Shown: positions 6,461 to 14,135, counted from the stretch's first letter. The stretch: DNA of 20,147 nucleotides from Bog-756 sp052326605 (GCA_052326605.1 JBKQMB010000010.1:1-20147); one strand, 5' to 3'. Program-made: numbers and translations. The notes: a model not told the origin generated them from the letters alone.

Positions 6461-9181
6461 ATGTCGGTTTTCAAGAAAAGGGAGAAGGTGCATCGTCGCG
6501 AGCAGACGACCCTCGTTCTCGCCGTGATGCTCGTCTCCCTGGTTGGTGGCGCAGGGTGCGCAGTCCTGCCTTCGAGCTCATCAACTGTTGAAGCTGTCTC
6601 TGAGCCTGCTGGTGGGACAGGCTCCTACCTCCTGACCGCTACCAACACCGGTTCGACTTATGCGCCCACCTTCACTGGAAACGGCGAACTGGGTATTCGC
6701 GTGCCTCCGGCCGGCCAAGGCTACGCCACCGGCAACGTGCCTACCCAGTCCGAACTTGCGGGTTTCTACGCCCAGCCCGTCGGCGGAGCACAGCAGCGGG
6801 CCAACCTTCCGACCTGGTCGACGCTCACCTACTCAGATGGTGGTCAAACATTCACTATGGCAACGGGAGAGACCAGTGATTGGCGCCAGTCGATCAACCT
6901 GCGGACCGGCGTTATCACAACTACCACCCGCTGGACTGCCCCAGACGGCCACGTGACCGAGTTGACCTACCTGGTGCTCACCGATCGGGCCCGTCCGCAC
7001 GTCGGCTTGGTCCGCCTCGAACTGACCCCTCGATGGTCCGGCGTCGCGTCGGTCACCGACACGATCGATGGGTCTCCTGCCACATTGAGCACCCAGGTGG
7101 GAAAAGGCTGGGAGCCTTCGACCCGCAGTGATTGGGTGACCGTGCAGACCGTAGGTGCAAAGATCGAAGCGACCCTAGCCAGCAAGCTCACCACAAGCAC
7201 CAATGTCACAGGCGTGACGACCAGCGTCGACCAGACAACCGATGAGAGCGTGGGCCAGCGCCTGACATTCCCCGTAACCGCTGGCCACAGCTACACGATC
7301 ACCAAGTACATCGGCGTGGAGACCTCCCAGGGCGTCGACTCCCCGACGGTCGGCGCCCAGAAGCAGGCAAGTAACGCCGCTGCCATCGGTTTCGGGGCAC
7401 TTGTCGCTGCAAACGACGCTGCGTGGCGGGCCCTGTGGGCCGATCGGATTGATGTACTGGGCGATCCGGCGTTGGCCACGGACGTAAATGCCAGTGAGTT
7501 CTACCTTTGGTCGAGCACCAGGGACGGAGTTGATTGGAGCATCTCGCCGGCCGGCCTATCCTCCAACGGCTACAACGGTCACATCTTCTGGGACGCGGAG
7601 ACGTGGATGTACCCGGCATTGCTCGCACAGCACCCGGACCTCGCAGCGGGGATGAACGCTTACCGCTACGAACGGCTCACTGCTGCACAAGAGCACGCTG
7701 CCGCCTCTGGCTACCAGGGCGCCCGGTATCCCTGGGAAAGTGCGAGTGACGGCACGGAGCAAATCCCGCCGCCGGCGTCGGTCTTCACGGAGGGCGTGTA
7801 CGAGCAGCACGTCACCGCCGACATCGCGCTAGCGCAGTGGCAGTACTACCTCGCGACCGGCGACAAGAAATGGCTGGCGCAGCGCGGCTGGCCGGTACTC
7901 TCGCAGTCTGCCTCCTTCTGGGTCTCCAGAGTTACCCCAGGCGCTTCAGGCAGCTACCACATTGACGGTGTCACCGGACCCGACGAAGACAATCCGGATG
8001 TCAACGACGAGGTCTATACGAATGTGGCGGCAAAGACGACACTGCAGGATGCTGCTCAAGCTGCCCGGGTCTTGGGATTGGCTGTCCCGACGGATTGGAC
8101 CCGAATCGCGTCGGGCATCGTGGTACCTGAGGATTCCGCGCTCGGCATCCAGCCAGAGTTCTCCGGGTACGACGGTGGGCTGATCAAGCAGGCCGACGTC
8201 ACACTGCTCGAATATCCGTGGGGGTACACGATGCCGTCGACCGTCGCGGAGAGCAACATCAGCTACTACGCAGCCCGCACCGATCCCAGTGGCCCGTCAA
8301 TGAGCGATGCGGTCAACGCCATCGACACCTCAGCATTGGGAGCTCCTGGGTGCGCCAGTTTCGTGTACACCCAGCGCAGCGAAAAGCCGTTCATCCGCGA
8401 CGTCTTCGACCAATTCTCGGAGACCCGAACCGGCGGTGTCTTGACGTTCATGACAGGCATCGGTGGATTCCTCCAAGAGTTCATCTACGGCTACTCCGGA
8501 TTGCGCTGGAACGCCCAAGCAGTGCAATTGTCTCCCAGCCTCACCAGCCAGCTCGACGGAATCGTGCTCCACGGCCTGTCGTGGCACGGTCGACGGTTCA
8601 CCGTGACCATCGGCCAGAACAACACATCGGTCACGCTGGACAGTGGTGCAACCTTGCCGGTCAGTACGGCATCTGGCGTTCGCACGGTCGGGAGTGGGCA
8701 CACGCTGACCATCCCCACTCGGCGAACGGACCTGGCGCCGACCAGCGATGACCTGCGGTGCGGGAATGTCGCTGCCACCTCCTCCAAGCCGGGTGCATCT
8801 GCGCTCGCCGCAGTCGACGGGAGCCCAGCGACGGACTGGCAGGCGCTGGCCATCCCGGCAACTTTGACAGCCTCACTGCTTCACGGGCCTCGAACTGTGA
8901 GCACCGTGACCCTGCGGTGGGGCCAGCAATGGCCAGCGCCCACCGGAGCAAATCAGCCACCACCGCCGGGTCCGGTCACAATCCTGCGGGCAACCAGCTA
9001 TGACGTCTCTGTCTCCGTGAATGGTCGAAGCTGGCGCACGGTCGCACGGGTGATCAGACGCACGACGGGCACGATTGATGCGCTACATTTTCCGCCGACC
9101 ACGGTCCGCTATGTCGCCGTTCGGATCACGGCGTCCACTGATGCGCAGCCACCAATGCTCGACGAAATCACTGCTGGCTAG
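6461..9181 (+). CDS. Exported GH65 glycoside hydrolase, acid-trehalase-like, with C-terminal F5/8C-type domain
   Basis: A 906-residue exported enzyme. The N-terminus is basic (FKKREKVHRRE) followed by a hydrophobic segment ending GGAGC; C33 could be lipidated, though the lipobox is imperfect. Residues about 50-330 form the beta-sandwich N-domain. The (alpha/alpha)6 catalytic domain shows GYNGHIFWDAETWMYP (about 370-385), VTGPDEDNPDVNDEVYTN with the expected general acid E509, and KQADVTLLEYPWG (K576). The next motif, ISYYAARTDPSGPSM, resembles yeast acid trehalase instead of the phosphate-binding HxSSLS of GH65 phosphorylases, so hydrolysis, probably of trehalose or a related alpha-glucoside, is inferred. 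A discoidin/F5/8C-like domain with VDGSPATDW and VRYVAVRI fills residues about 760-905. TTG at 6458 directly precedes the ATG; TAGAGT (6446-6451) is a possible -10. It stands alone between two intergenic gaps. Confidence 0.88.
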   Translation: MSVFKKREKVHRREQTTLVLAVMLVSLVGGAGCAVLPSSSSTVEAVSEPAGGTGSYLLTATNTGSTYAPTFTGNGELGIRVPPAGQGYATGNVPTQSELAGFYAQPVGGAQQRANLPTWSTLTYSDGGQTFTMATGETSDWRQSINLRTGVITTTTRWTAPDGHVTELTYLVLTDRARPHVGLVRLELTPRWSGVASVTDTIDGSPATLSTQVGKGWEPSTRSDWVTVQTVGAKIEATLASKLTTSTNVTGVTTSVDQTTDESVGQRLTFPVTAGHSYTITKYIGVETSQGVDSPTVGAQKQASNAAAIGFGALVAANDAAWRALWADRIDVLGDPALATDVNASEFYLWSSTRDGVDWSISPAGLSSNGYNGHIFWDAETWMYPALLAQHPDLAAGMNAYRYERLTAAQEHAAASGYQGARYPWESASDGTEQIPPPASVFTEGVYEQHVTADIALAQWQYYLATGDKKWLAQRGWPVLSQSASFWVSRVTPGASGSYHIDGVTGPDEDNPDVNDEVYTNVAAKTTLQDAAQAARVLGLAVPTDWTRIASGIVVPEDSALGIQPEFSGYDGGLIKQADVTLLEYPWGYTMPSTVAESNISYYAARTDPSGPSMSDAVNAIDTSALGAPGCASFVYTQRSEKPFIRDVFDQFSETRTGGVLTFMTGIGGFLQEFIYGYSGLRWNAQAVQLSPSLTSQLDGIVLHGLSWHGRRFTVTIGQNNTSVTLDSGATLPVSTASGVRTVGSGHTLTIPTRRTDLAPTSDDLRCGNVAATSSKPGASALAAVDGSPATDWQALAIPATLTASLLHGPRTVSTVTLRWGQQWPAPTGANQPPPPGPVTILRATSYDVSVSVNGRSWRTVARVIRRTTGTIDALHFPPTTVRYVAVRITASTDAQPPMLDEITAG

Positions 9182-9187
9182 CCGAAT

Positions 9188-9238
9188 TGGGGGGGACGAC
9201 GAGCGCACACCGACCCGGCGTGCTGGGACTCCCCCCCA
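9188..9238 (+). terminator. G/C-run inverted repeat after the GH65 gene
   Basis: TGGGGGGGA (9188-9196) pairs perfectly with TCCCCCCCA (9230-9238) across a 33-nt interior that can partly fold. It starts 7 bases after the stop codon. There is no T-run, so it is only a candidate terminator or mRNA 3'-end stabiliser. Confidence 0.4.
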
Positions 9239-9289
9239 CCGCAAAGCAGGGTGCTCATCTCGCCAAGTGGCAACCAGGATCTGCGGTGC

Positions 9290-9295
9290 CATAAT
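9290..9295 (+). promoter_or_regulatory. -10-like hexamer for the 9302 gene
   Basis: CATAAT differs from TATAAT by one base and ends exactly 6 nt before the GTG at 9302. With no Shine-Dalgarno present, the transcript would begin at the start codon. Confidence 0.5.
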
Positions 9296-9301
9296 GATCG
9301 G

Positions 9302-9577
9302 GTGCGTACGACTCCGTTGGTCGGCAAGAAGTTGTGGTTTGCACCGCGCCGGTTCGGTTGGGGACTGAGTCCAATCTCGATCGAAGGCTGGCTGGCAACC
9401 ATTGCTGCGCTCGGAGTGGGCATCATGATCGCTCGTAAGTCGTCCGACCGTGGTCTGTTATCTCGGTTGCCAGCGATTTGTCTTGTCGTAATCGCGTTGT
9501 TAAAGGGCACGGCACCAGGCGGCCCTCGGGCAAGAGCCGCATTCATCGAGGCCACTGGAACTCCTGCCAGCAGTTGA
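9302..9577 (+). CDS. Small two-helix membrane protein
   Basis: A 91-residue protein read from GTG 9302 (VRTTPLVGKKLWFAPRRFGW). The KKLWFxPRRFGWGxSPxSxEGW opening is a motif I recall from small actinobacterial membrane proteins of unknown function. Two hydrophobic helices follow: EGWLATIAALGVGIMIAR and LLSRLPAICLVVIALLKG, then GTAPGGP and a short tail. The frame is open to an ATG at 9251, but the upstream residues do not look coding and the GTG fits the promoter spacing. No enzymatic motif is visible. It is probably transcribed separately from the GH65 gene because a candidate terminator lies between them. Confidence 0.7.
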   Translation: MRTTPLVGKKLWFAPRRFGWGLSPISIEGWLATIAALGVGIMIARKSSDRGLLSRLPAICLVVIALLKGTAPGGPRARAAFIEATGTPASS

Positions 9578-9839
9578 TTCTTCGACTGCCAGCCCAAGCG
9601 CCCCGTCCCTGCGTCTGGTCAGGCCTTCCACTCGGGCGATTGCGGGCTGGCGTTGATCGCCGTCGATCTGTGCGCTCTTGAGCCAGGGTCGATCCATGGC
9701 CCCGGCGGTGCAGATCGAACAATCGGTCATGCTCGCTTGAGAGCAAGCACTCTTTGGATCGGGCCGCGGATAGCGCGACCTGAAGCCGGCCGTAGGGGAC
9801 ATTTCACGACTGCCCGGCAATTGCCCTGTTCGCAGGCAG
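9578..9839. other. Stretch without a recognisable gene
   Basis: The minus-strand frame of the DUF402 remnant reads through here to 9500 because its normal stop is missing, but the residues past GWDD resemble no part of the family. I see no other gene, repeat or RNA. Confidence 0.4.
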
Positions 9840-10542
9840 GAGTCGTCCCACCCTTTAGGACGCACCGGGGTAGGCCACTCCGTGTTTGGTCTCCATGACG
9901 GCCAATGTTCGGAGAACGGTGGCGCCACCTGCTCGATGCGCTGGATGACTGTTGCTGCCTCTTGTCGAACGCGCTCACTCGTCGGGCGGTCGAATATCTC
10001 GCGCTCGACAATCTCGTCGAACTCGTCGTTGTCCTTCCAACGCCTGCTCATGTCCGGTTCGACAACCACGTCGAGCATGAGGTCCATCGCTTCGATACCG
10101 ATGTCCGTTCAGACGGAATGGTCGCTGGAGGTTGACGTACCAGCCGAGATGCACGCCAGGCTCTTTCCAGGACACCCAGATGGCGTGCCAGTCCCCTGTC
10201 GCCGGGGTGCAGGATCCACAAACTTGAAACGTCCCAGACGTGCTCACCGAGCACCCAGTCGCAGCGGTCCAGGGTCTCGATGATCCGAGCATGTCGAGTC
10301 AGCGGGTCAGGCCGTGAGGGCGGAGTCGCTGGGACCTTGCGGACGGTGCCCTTCGGGATCCACAGCAGCATCCGATTGGCAATGTCTTCTATGACGGTGA
10401 GTGGCCGGGCGGCCCACACCCGCCCTTGCCACACCTCCTGGTGCACGATCGTAGACCCTGGGTCCCACACCGCATCATGATGCTGCCAGGCCGGATCCTC
10501 GGCACCGAGGGCCCTGGCTGCCAATGGCGACGCTCTAGTCAT
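9840..10542 (-). pseudogene. DUF402-family protein, two frameshifts
   Basis: DUF402 proteins belong to a beta-fold family that includes nucleoside di/triphosphate phosphatases. The N-terminal part reads HQEVWQGRVWAARPLTVIED, GTVRKVPATPPSRPDP and EHVWDVSSLWILHPGD from 10542 to about 10205. There GGCGAC-AGGGGAC-TGGCAC has 7 extra bases, apparently an imperfect duplication, and the frame moves to GDWHAIWVSWKEPGVHLGWY, VNLQRPFRL. Near 10110 one extra base moves it again to GIEAMDLMLDVVVEPDMSRR, then KDNDEFDEIVEREIF and the C-terminal PPFSEHWPSWRP...GWDD. Removing 8 bases would restore a continuous protein of about 230 residues. The family stop after GWD is also gone. The ATG at 10542 overlaps the TAG of a tiny ORF upstream. 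Sequencing error could explain one lesion but hardly all three. Confidence 0.8.
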
Positions 10543-10663
10543 CAGAGAGACGCGCCCAGACCCGGCAGCGGGGTCCGGTCAGCACCACGCTGAGCTCGAG
10601 CCGATGCCGAAGACAGTTCACGCTGGTGCACCGACCTACATGACCTCTCATTCCGAGATTCAT
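10535..10663 (-). CDS. Tiny ORF overlapping both neighbours (42 residues)
   Basis: On the minus strand ATG at 10663 starts MNLGMRGHVGRCTSVNCLRH and the frame ends ARLSDD at TAG 10537-10535. The start overlaps the previous stop as TGATG, and its own stop lies just after the ATG of the DUF402 remnant (ATGACTAG). Three cysteines are present. No family is recognised. The double overlap suggests translational coupling, but a frame this short in GC-rich DNA can be chance. Confidence 0.25.
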   Translation of the reverse strand: MNLGMRGHVGRCTSVNCLRHRLELSVVLTGPRCRVWARLSDD

Positions 10664-10866
10664 CACCGGACTGCGACTATGGCGCTGCGACTGAGAACTT
10701 CCGCCAGGCGGGTCTCCAGCCGCAACTCGTAGACAAGCAAGCTGTCGAGTTCGGCAAGTGGAGCACTGAGGGCCGTACCGCGTAGTGAGCGCAGCTGACT
10801 CTCCGCTTGCTGGCTTCGGGCGCGGCTTCGGGCGATGGCTGTGTGGATTTCTGACTGGTGATTCAT
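10663..10866 (-). CDS. Small helical protein of unknown function
   Basis: A 67-residue protein starting MNHQSEIHTAIARSRARSQQ, with heptad-like leucines and alanines through ESQLRSLRGTALSAPLAELD and YELRLETRLAEVLSRS; it should be almost entirely alpha-helical and could form a coiled coil. AAGGA lies 9 nt before the ATG at 10866, a good ribosome site, and decides this start over the longer frame from 10989. No signal peptide or membrane segment. It precedes the tiny ORF and the DUF402 remnant on the same strand with overlapping stops and starts, so the three may have been an operon. The function is unknown. Confidence 0.5.
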   Translation of the reverse strand: MNHQSEIHTAIARSRARSQQAESQLRSLRGTALSAPLAELDSLLVYELRLETRLAEVLSRSAIVAVR

Positions 10867-11215
10867 GTGCATCTTCCTTGATTTCGTTGATAAGCCTGTC
10901 GAGTACGTGGGTCCAGGTGTGCCTGCCACGCTGCGGCATGAGCACCTGATAATTGAGCAATTGGGAGCACGGTTTCTGTTCAGTTCCACACTGATCGGGG
11001 ATCCGCTTGTGCCAGTGGATGGACGTCATCGTGAGCACTCATGCTGATTGGCCGGTGACCGGTACTACATCAGGGATCGTCGTCGTGTAGTCGATGACCT
11101 CTGCGGCCGCATCGACGGTGTCGACGCCAGCGAACTGCGCACAGCCGAGCGTCGCAGCCTCTTTTGGCTCACGACAACGCGTGTCATACGCATCATGCAT
11201 ACCGCTCGGGGAACA
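10867..11215. other. Intergenic stretch, no gene seen
   Basis: About 350 bases between the small helical protein and the adenylate-forming-enzyme fragment. It contains the AAGGA ribosome site of the 10866 gene. Open frames on both strands are short and lack conserved features, and I see no stable hairpin or repeat. Confidence 0.4.
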
Positions 11216-11590
11216 TCATACACCCATGCGAAGCGAGGTTGAACCGACCACCCCTTCGCTCGAGCCGAGCGTGTCGGTCGGGCGGACCTCGAAGGCCTGT
11301 TCGACAGCATTGATCATGTCGAGGTCGAGCGGCGCGGAGGTGGCACTCAGCACGAACGGATCAATGCTGAGCGACCCGGCCGACTTGGCCTCGGCGAGCC
11401 GGACGAGCATGGATGCGTATGCAGCGATGGCCACCGGGCGCTGTGCTTCCAGGCGCAGGATCACCTCGTCGAAGGGCAGGTCTGCCGGAATCGTCTGAAG
11501 GTCGAGTGGAGCACCGTCGCCGAAGAGCGCACTGACGATCCCGGTGGCATGGACGGTCTCGGTCATCGTCGGCAGTGAGGTCAGTCCGTC
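11216..11590 (-). pseudogene. Adenylate-forming (phenylacetate-CoA-ligase-like) enzyme, internal fragment
   Basis: The minus-strand segment reads LTSLPTMTETVHATGIVSAL, IPADLPFDEVILRLEAQRPV, AIAAYASMLVRLAEAKSAGS and EVRPTDTLGSSEGVVGS. This resembles the middle of ANL-superfamily ligases of the phenylacetate-CoA-ligase/CapK type, where a YxSMLxxLAxxxxxGxL helix is followed by the YGSSEG adenylate-binding motif. Here the first Tyr of that motif is Leu (TLGSSEG). It ends at a stop right after the motif, so the whole C-terminal domain is missing, as is the N-terminal ATP-binding loop. It lies in a different frame from the TetR fragment before it. Confidence 0.55.
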
Positions 11591-11845
11591 GAGGGTGAGG
11601 CTCGTCGGCCGCCAGGTCCTCAAGCTCCAGTCCGCTCTCGAAGATGAATGCAGCCGTCGCCATGGTGCGGAAGTCGTGCGAGCCAACGATCGCGCCGTTC
11701 GCCACCATCTGCTCGGCAACTTCGGACTTGAGTTCGAGTGACCGTGCGCGGAGCGTGCGGTAGCGCGCACCGAGATCCTCGTCGCGTGCGACGGCGAGAC
11801 GGAACTCGATCACCGCAAGCCGCCATTCTCTGTCGGCCCCGTCGG
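11591..11845 (-). pseudogene. TetR-family regulator, C-terminal fragment
   Basis: The segment reads DREWRLAVIEFRLAVARDED, LGARYRTLRARSLELKSEVA, EQMVANGAIVGSHDFRTMAT and AAFIFESGLELEDLAADEP. The REWRLxxIEFRxxxARDxxLxxRY pattern is that of the ligand-binding C-terminal half of TetR regulators. The N-terminal helix-turn-helix is absent, replaced by an integrase N-terminus. Identification comes from remembered family patterns. Confidence 0.5.
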
Positions 11846-11979
11846 ACTTCCTTGGCCTCGACGGTCTTTCTGATTTGCACCGGCGACCCGTTGGCCCGAC
11901 GTCCGGCGTAGACACGAAGGCGCCATACGCCCGGCCGAACATCGGTCATCGTGCCCTTCACGCCTGAGATTGCAGTCAC
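11846..11979 (-). pseudogene. Tyrosine integrase, N-terminal fragment
   Basis: From GTG 11979 the minus strand reads VTAISGVKGTMTDVRPGVWR then LRVYAGRRANGSPVQIRKTV and EAKE. The GVKGTM...RPGVWRLRVYxGRRxNGxPxQxxKTV opening matches the arm-type DNA-binding N-terminus of actinobacterial site-specific integrases. After about 45 residues the similarity stops and TetR-like sequence begins, so the core-binding and catalytic (R-H-R-Y) domains are gone. It starts 48 bases from the 3' end of tRNA-Lys and points away from it, the normal position of an integrase in an element inserted at a tRNA gene. Confidence 0.65.
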
Positions 11980-12026
11980 AGAGTAGTCACGAGAGGCAAC
12001 TCACCGGCGTCCACAACGCTCTGAAC

Positions 12027-12102
12027 TGGTGGGCCGTGCGAGTCTCGATCTCGCCACCTTGGGATTAAAAGTCCCCTGCTCTACCGGATGAGCTAACGGC
12101 CC
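12027..12102 (-). tRNA. tRNA-Lys (anticodon TTT)
   Basis: The minus strand folds as a full cloverleaf of 76 nt including CCA: acceptor GGGCCGT/ACGGCCC, D-arm GCTC-ATCCGGTA-GAGC, anticodon loop CTTTTAA giving TTT, T-stem GCGAG/CTCGC, discriminator A and encoded CCA. Two details are unusual: the T-loop is ATCGAGA, with A instead of the near-universal T at position 54, and the first anticodon-stem pair is G27-A43. It serves as the likely integration site of the eroded element to its 3' side. It may be fully functional, or may have been altered by integration. Confidence 0.92.
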
Positions 12103-12198
12103 GCCGAGGAGCGTATCGGCTCTGCCCACCACGCTCGGAGCATCGGTACTGTCGGGAGGACGTCCCTTTCCCCAGCCGACGGCAAGGAGAGCCCCACC

Positions 12199-12930
12199 GT
12201 GTCCGTGCTCGACAATCCAGTGTGGTCGGCTCTCACCGGACCACAGCGGGCACTCGGCACGGCCACATCCCTGGCCGCCCGGTTCTGTCCCGAGGTCTCG
12301 CCTTTCGGTGGGTTTGCCGACGCCCCCACCCGGACGCACTGGGACGACCTGGCCGAGCTGGCCGGTCCGGGCCGCGTCGTGGGGCTGATCGGATTCGGTG
12401 ACGGCATGGAGCAGCCACCGCCCGGTTGGGCGATCACAAGGGAGATCACCGGCGTCCAGATGGTGGGGAACCGGGTCGGTCCTGAACCGACTCGGTTCGG
12501 TCCGGCAGGTTCCCTTCCGGCCGACCGGCCGACGGACGCCCCGGTGAGCCTCGGAGGCGACGATGTCCCCGACATGCTCGCCTTGGTGGCGGAGGCCCAA
12601 CCCGGACCGTTCCTTCCCCGCACCGTCGAGTTCGGCGGCTACCTCGGGATCCGCCGCGAGGGGCGACTGGTGGCCATGGCCGGCGAGCGCCTCCGTCCGC
12701 AGGGCTATGCGGAGATCAGCGCAGTGGCCACTGATCAGGGCCATCGCCGCCAGGGGCTGGCCGATTTGCTGATCCGGGCAGTGGCCGCCGGCATCGTCGG
12801 TCGCGGCGAGGTCCCGTTCCTCCATGCCTCGGCCACCAACACCGGCGCCATCCGCCTCTACGAGGCGATGGGATTCACAATGCGGCGGACGGTGACCATC
12901 CTGGTGGTCGCCACCCCCGGCCGCGGATAG
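12199..12930 (+). CDS. GNAT-family N-acetyltransferase
   Basis: A 243-residue cytosolic enzyme that would transfer an acetyl group from acetyl-CoA to an amine; the substrate is unknown. The start is GTG at 12199 with AAGGAGAG at 12184-12191. The N-terminal half (to about residue 115) has no clear motif. The GNAT (FR47-like) domain covers about residues 120-235: EFGGYLGIRREGRLVAMAGE, then EISAVATDQGHRRQGLADLL, the acetyl-CoA-binding motif A with the Q-x-R-R-x-G-L/A pattern, and FLHASATNTGAIRLYEAMGF, the usual closing motif. It converges with the YVTN gene on the 7-bp tandem repeat. Confidence 0.9.
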   Translation: MSVLDNPVWSALTGPQRALGTATSLAARFCPEVSPFGGFADAPTRTHWDDLAELAGPGRVVGLIGFGDGMEQPPPGWAITREITGVQMVGNRVGPEPTRFGPAGSLPADRPTDAPVSLGGDDVPDMLALVAEAQPGPFLPRTVEFGGYLGIRREGRLVAMAGERLRPQGYAEISAVATDQGHRRQGLADLLIRAVAAGIVGRGEVPFLHASATNTGAIRLYEAMGFTMRRTVTILVVATPGRG

Positions 12931-12950
12931 GCGCGCACTGGCGATTCACC

Positions 12951-13006
12951 CGTTCGCCGTTCGCCGTTCGCCGTTCGCCGTTCGCCGTTCGCTGTTCGCT
13001 GTTCGC
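12951..13006 (+). repeat. 7-bp tandem repeat between convergent genes
   Basis: Six copies of CGTTCGC are followed by two of TGTTCGC without gaps (56 bp). It lies 21 bp past the GNAT stop and 8 bp before the YVTN stop, so it is in neither coding region. The variant copies are all at one end. Confidence 0.95.
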
Positions 13007-13013
13007 TGTGACG

Positions 13014-14123
13014 TCAGCCGGCGCTACCCCGGTTCGGCGAGATCACCACGGCAGATGGCTGGTTGCCGACGGTCACCCGCCCGATCACCGAGCCGCTGAC
13101 CAGGTTGACGTGCACCAGTGTGCCGTCTACCCCGCACACCCATGCGGTCGCTCCCCCCGGGGCGATGGCGAGTGCCTCGGCGATCGTCCCAACTGGGATG
13201 GGTGCCCGCGGCTGGCGCGTCTGCAGATCGATCGGGGTGATGCCGCCCCCCCCGCTCACGTAGGCGGTGCTCGACGACGGGAGGCCGGCGATGCCGGTCG
13301 GATTGCTTCCGACAGCGATCGCCGGTTCCGGCGCCATGGTCGCGAGGTTGATGGGCAGTACCACACTGGTCTGGAAGTCGGCCACCAGCGCAGTGGTGCC
13401 GTTGGGCGTGATGAAGAGCGCCTCGGGCTCTGCACCGGCCGATGCCGGTGAGCCCGCGACCAGGGTCGACAGGTCAATGGGGGACACGCTCCCGTCCTGG
13501 TAGTTGGCCACCAGTGCCAGGTTGCCCGCGGGTGCGACTGCAATGGCCACGGGCTGCCTGCCCACCGCAAGTGGGCGCCCGGGGCGCAGCGACGGGAGCG
13601 CGACCGGCGTCACGGTGTTGTCCCCGAAGTTGGCCACCAGCGCGAGTGCGCCGTTCGGCGTGACGGCCACGGCATCCGGTTCGAGTCCCACGGTGGTCCG
13701 TTTGACCACCTTGCCCGAGGCGACGTCGATCTCGCTGAGGGTGTTGTCGCCCCTGTTGGTCACCAACACGTCGTTCCCGTCCGGGGTGACGGCCAGGGCA
13801 GCCGGCAGGGTGCCGGTGACGATCGGCTTCTGCACCGTGGACGTCACCGTGTTGACCACGGCCACCGTGTTCCCCGGATTGGCCACGCTGGCCCCGGTGG
13901 CCACGTAGGCGGTGGGTGTCGACGGCGTCGCCGCCGGAGAACCGGAAGTGCAACCGGCCGCCATGGCGACCGCTCCGATGACAACCAGGGCCGCCAGGAC
14001 GCGGCGGACCCCGCCTCCCTCGGCCGCGCTCCGGTCGGGAGCGCGATGCGAGGTCGACGGGGTAGGTGCCATGGTTGTCGCCACGGGGTTCGCCACTGAT
14101 CTGGTCGGAGGGCGCCGGAGCAT
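13014..14123 (-). CDS. YVTN beta-propeller lipoprotein
   Basis: A 369-residue exported protein. After a basic, disordered head the hydrophobic signal VRRVLAALVVIGAVAMAAGC ends at C58, a plausible lipidation site, so the protein is probably anchored outside the membrane. The rest is a propeller of about six or seven blades, each with the pattern xPxAxAVTPxGxxALVANxxDxTVxxIDL: examples are LAVTPDGNDVLVTNRGDNTL, VAVTPNGALALVANFGDNTV and IAVAPAGNLALVANYQDGSV. Such proteins act as binding scaffolds or surface proteins; no catalytic motif is visible. An in-frame ATG exists at residue 18, but the ATG at 14123 is preceded by TACGAT with 6-nt spacing, favouring it. It is divergent from the DksA-like gene, with 117 bp between them. 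Confidence 0.88.
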   Translation of the reverse strand: MLRRPPTRSVANPVATTMAPTPSTSHRAPDRSAAEGGGVRRVLAALVVIGAVAMAAGCTSGSPAATPSTPTAYVATGASVANPGNTVAVVNTVTSTVQKPIVTGTLPAALAVTPDGNDVLVTNRGDNTLSEIDVASGKVVKRTTVGLEPDAVAVTPNGALALVANFGDNTVTPVALPSLRPGRPLAVGRQPVAIAVAPAGNLALVANYQDGSVSPIDLSTLVAGSPASAGAEPEALFITPNGTTALVADFQTSVVLPINLATMAPEPAIAVGSNPTGIAGLPSSSTAYVSGGGGITPIDLQTRQPRAPIPVGTIAEALAIAPGGATAWVCGVDGTLVHVNLVSGSVIGRVTVGNQPSAVVISPNRGSAG

Positions 14124-14129
14124 CGGCTG

Positions 14130-14135
14130 ATCGTA
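14130..14135 (-). promoter_or_regulatory. -10-like hexamer for the YVTN gene
   Basis: On the minus strand TACGAT (TAnnnT) ends 6 nt before the ATG at 14123 with no Shine-Dalgarno, consistent with a leaderless mRNA. Confidence 0.5.

Noticed and set aside
12951..13006. Tandem repeat considered as a CRISPR array
   Set aside because: The 7-bp units are contiguous with no spacers and no cas genes are nearby.
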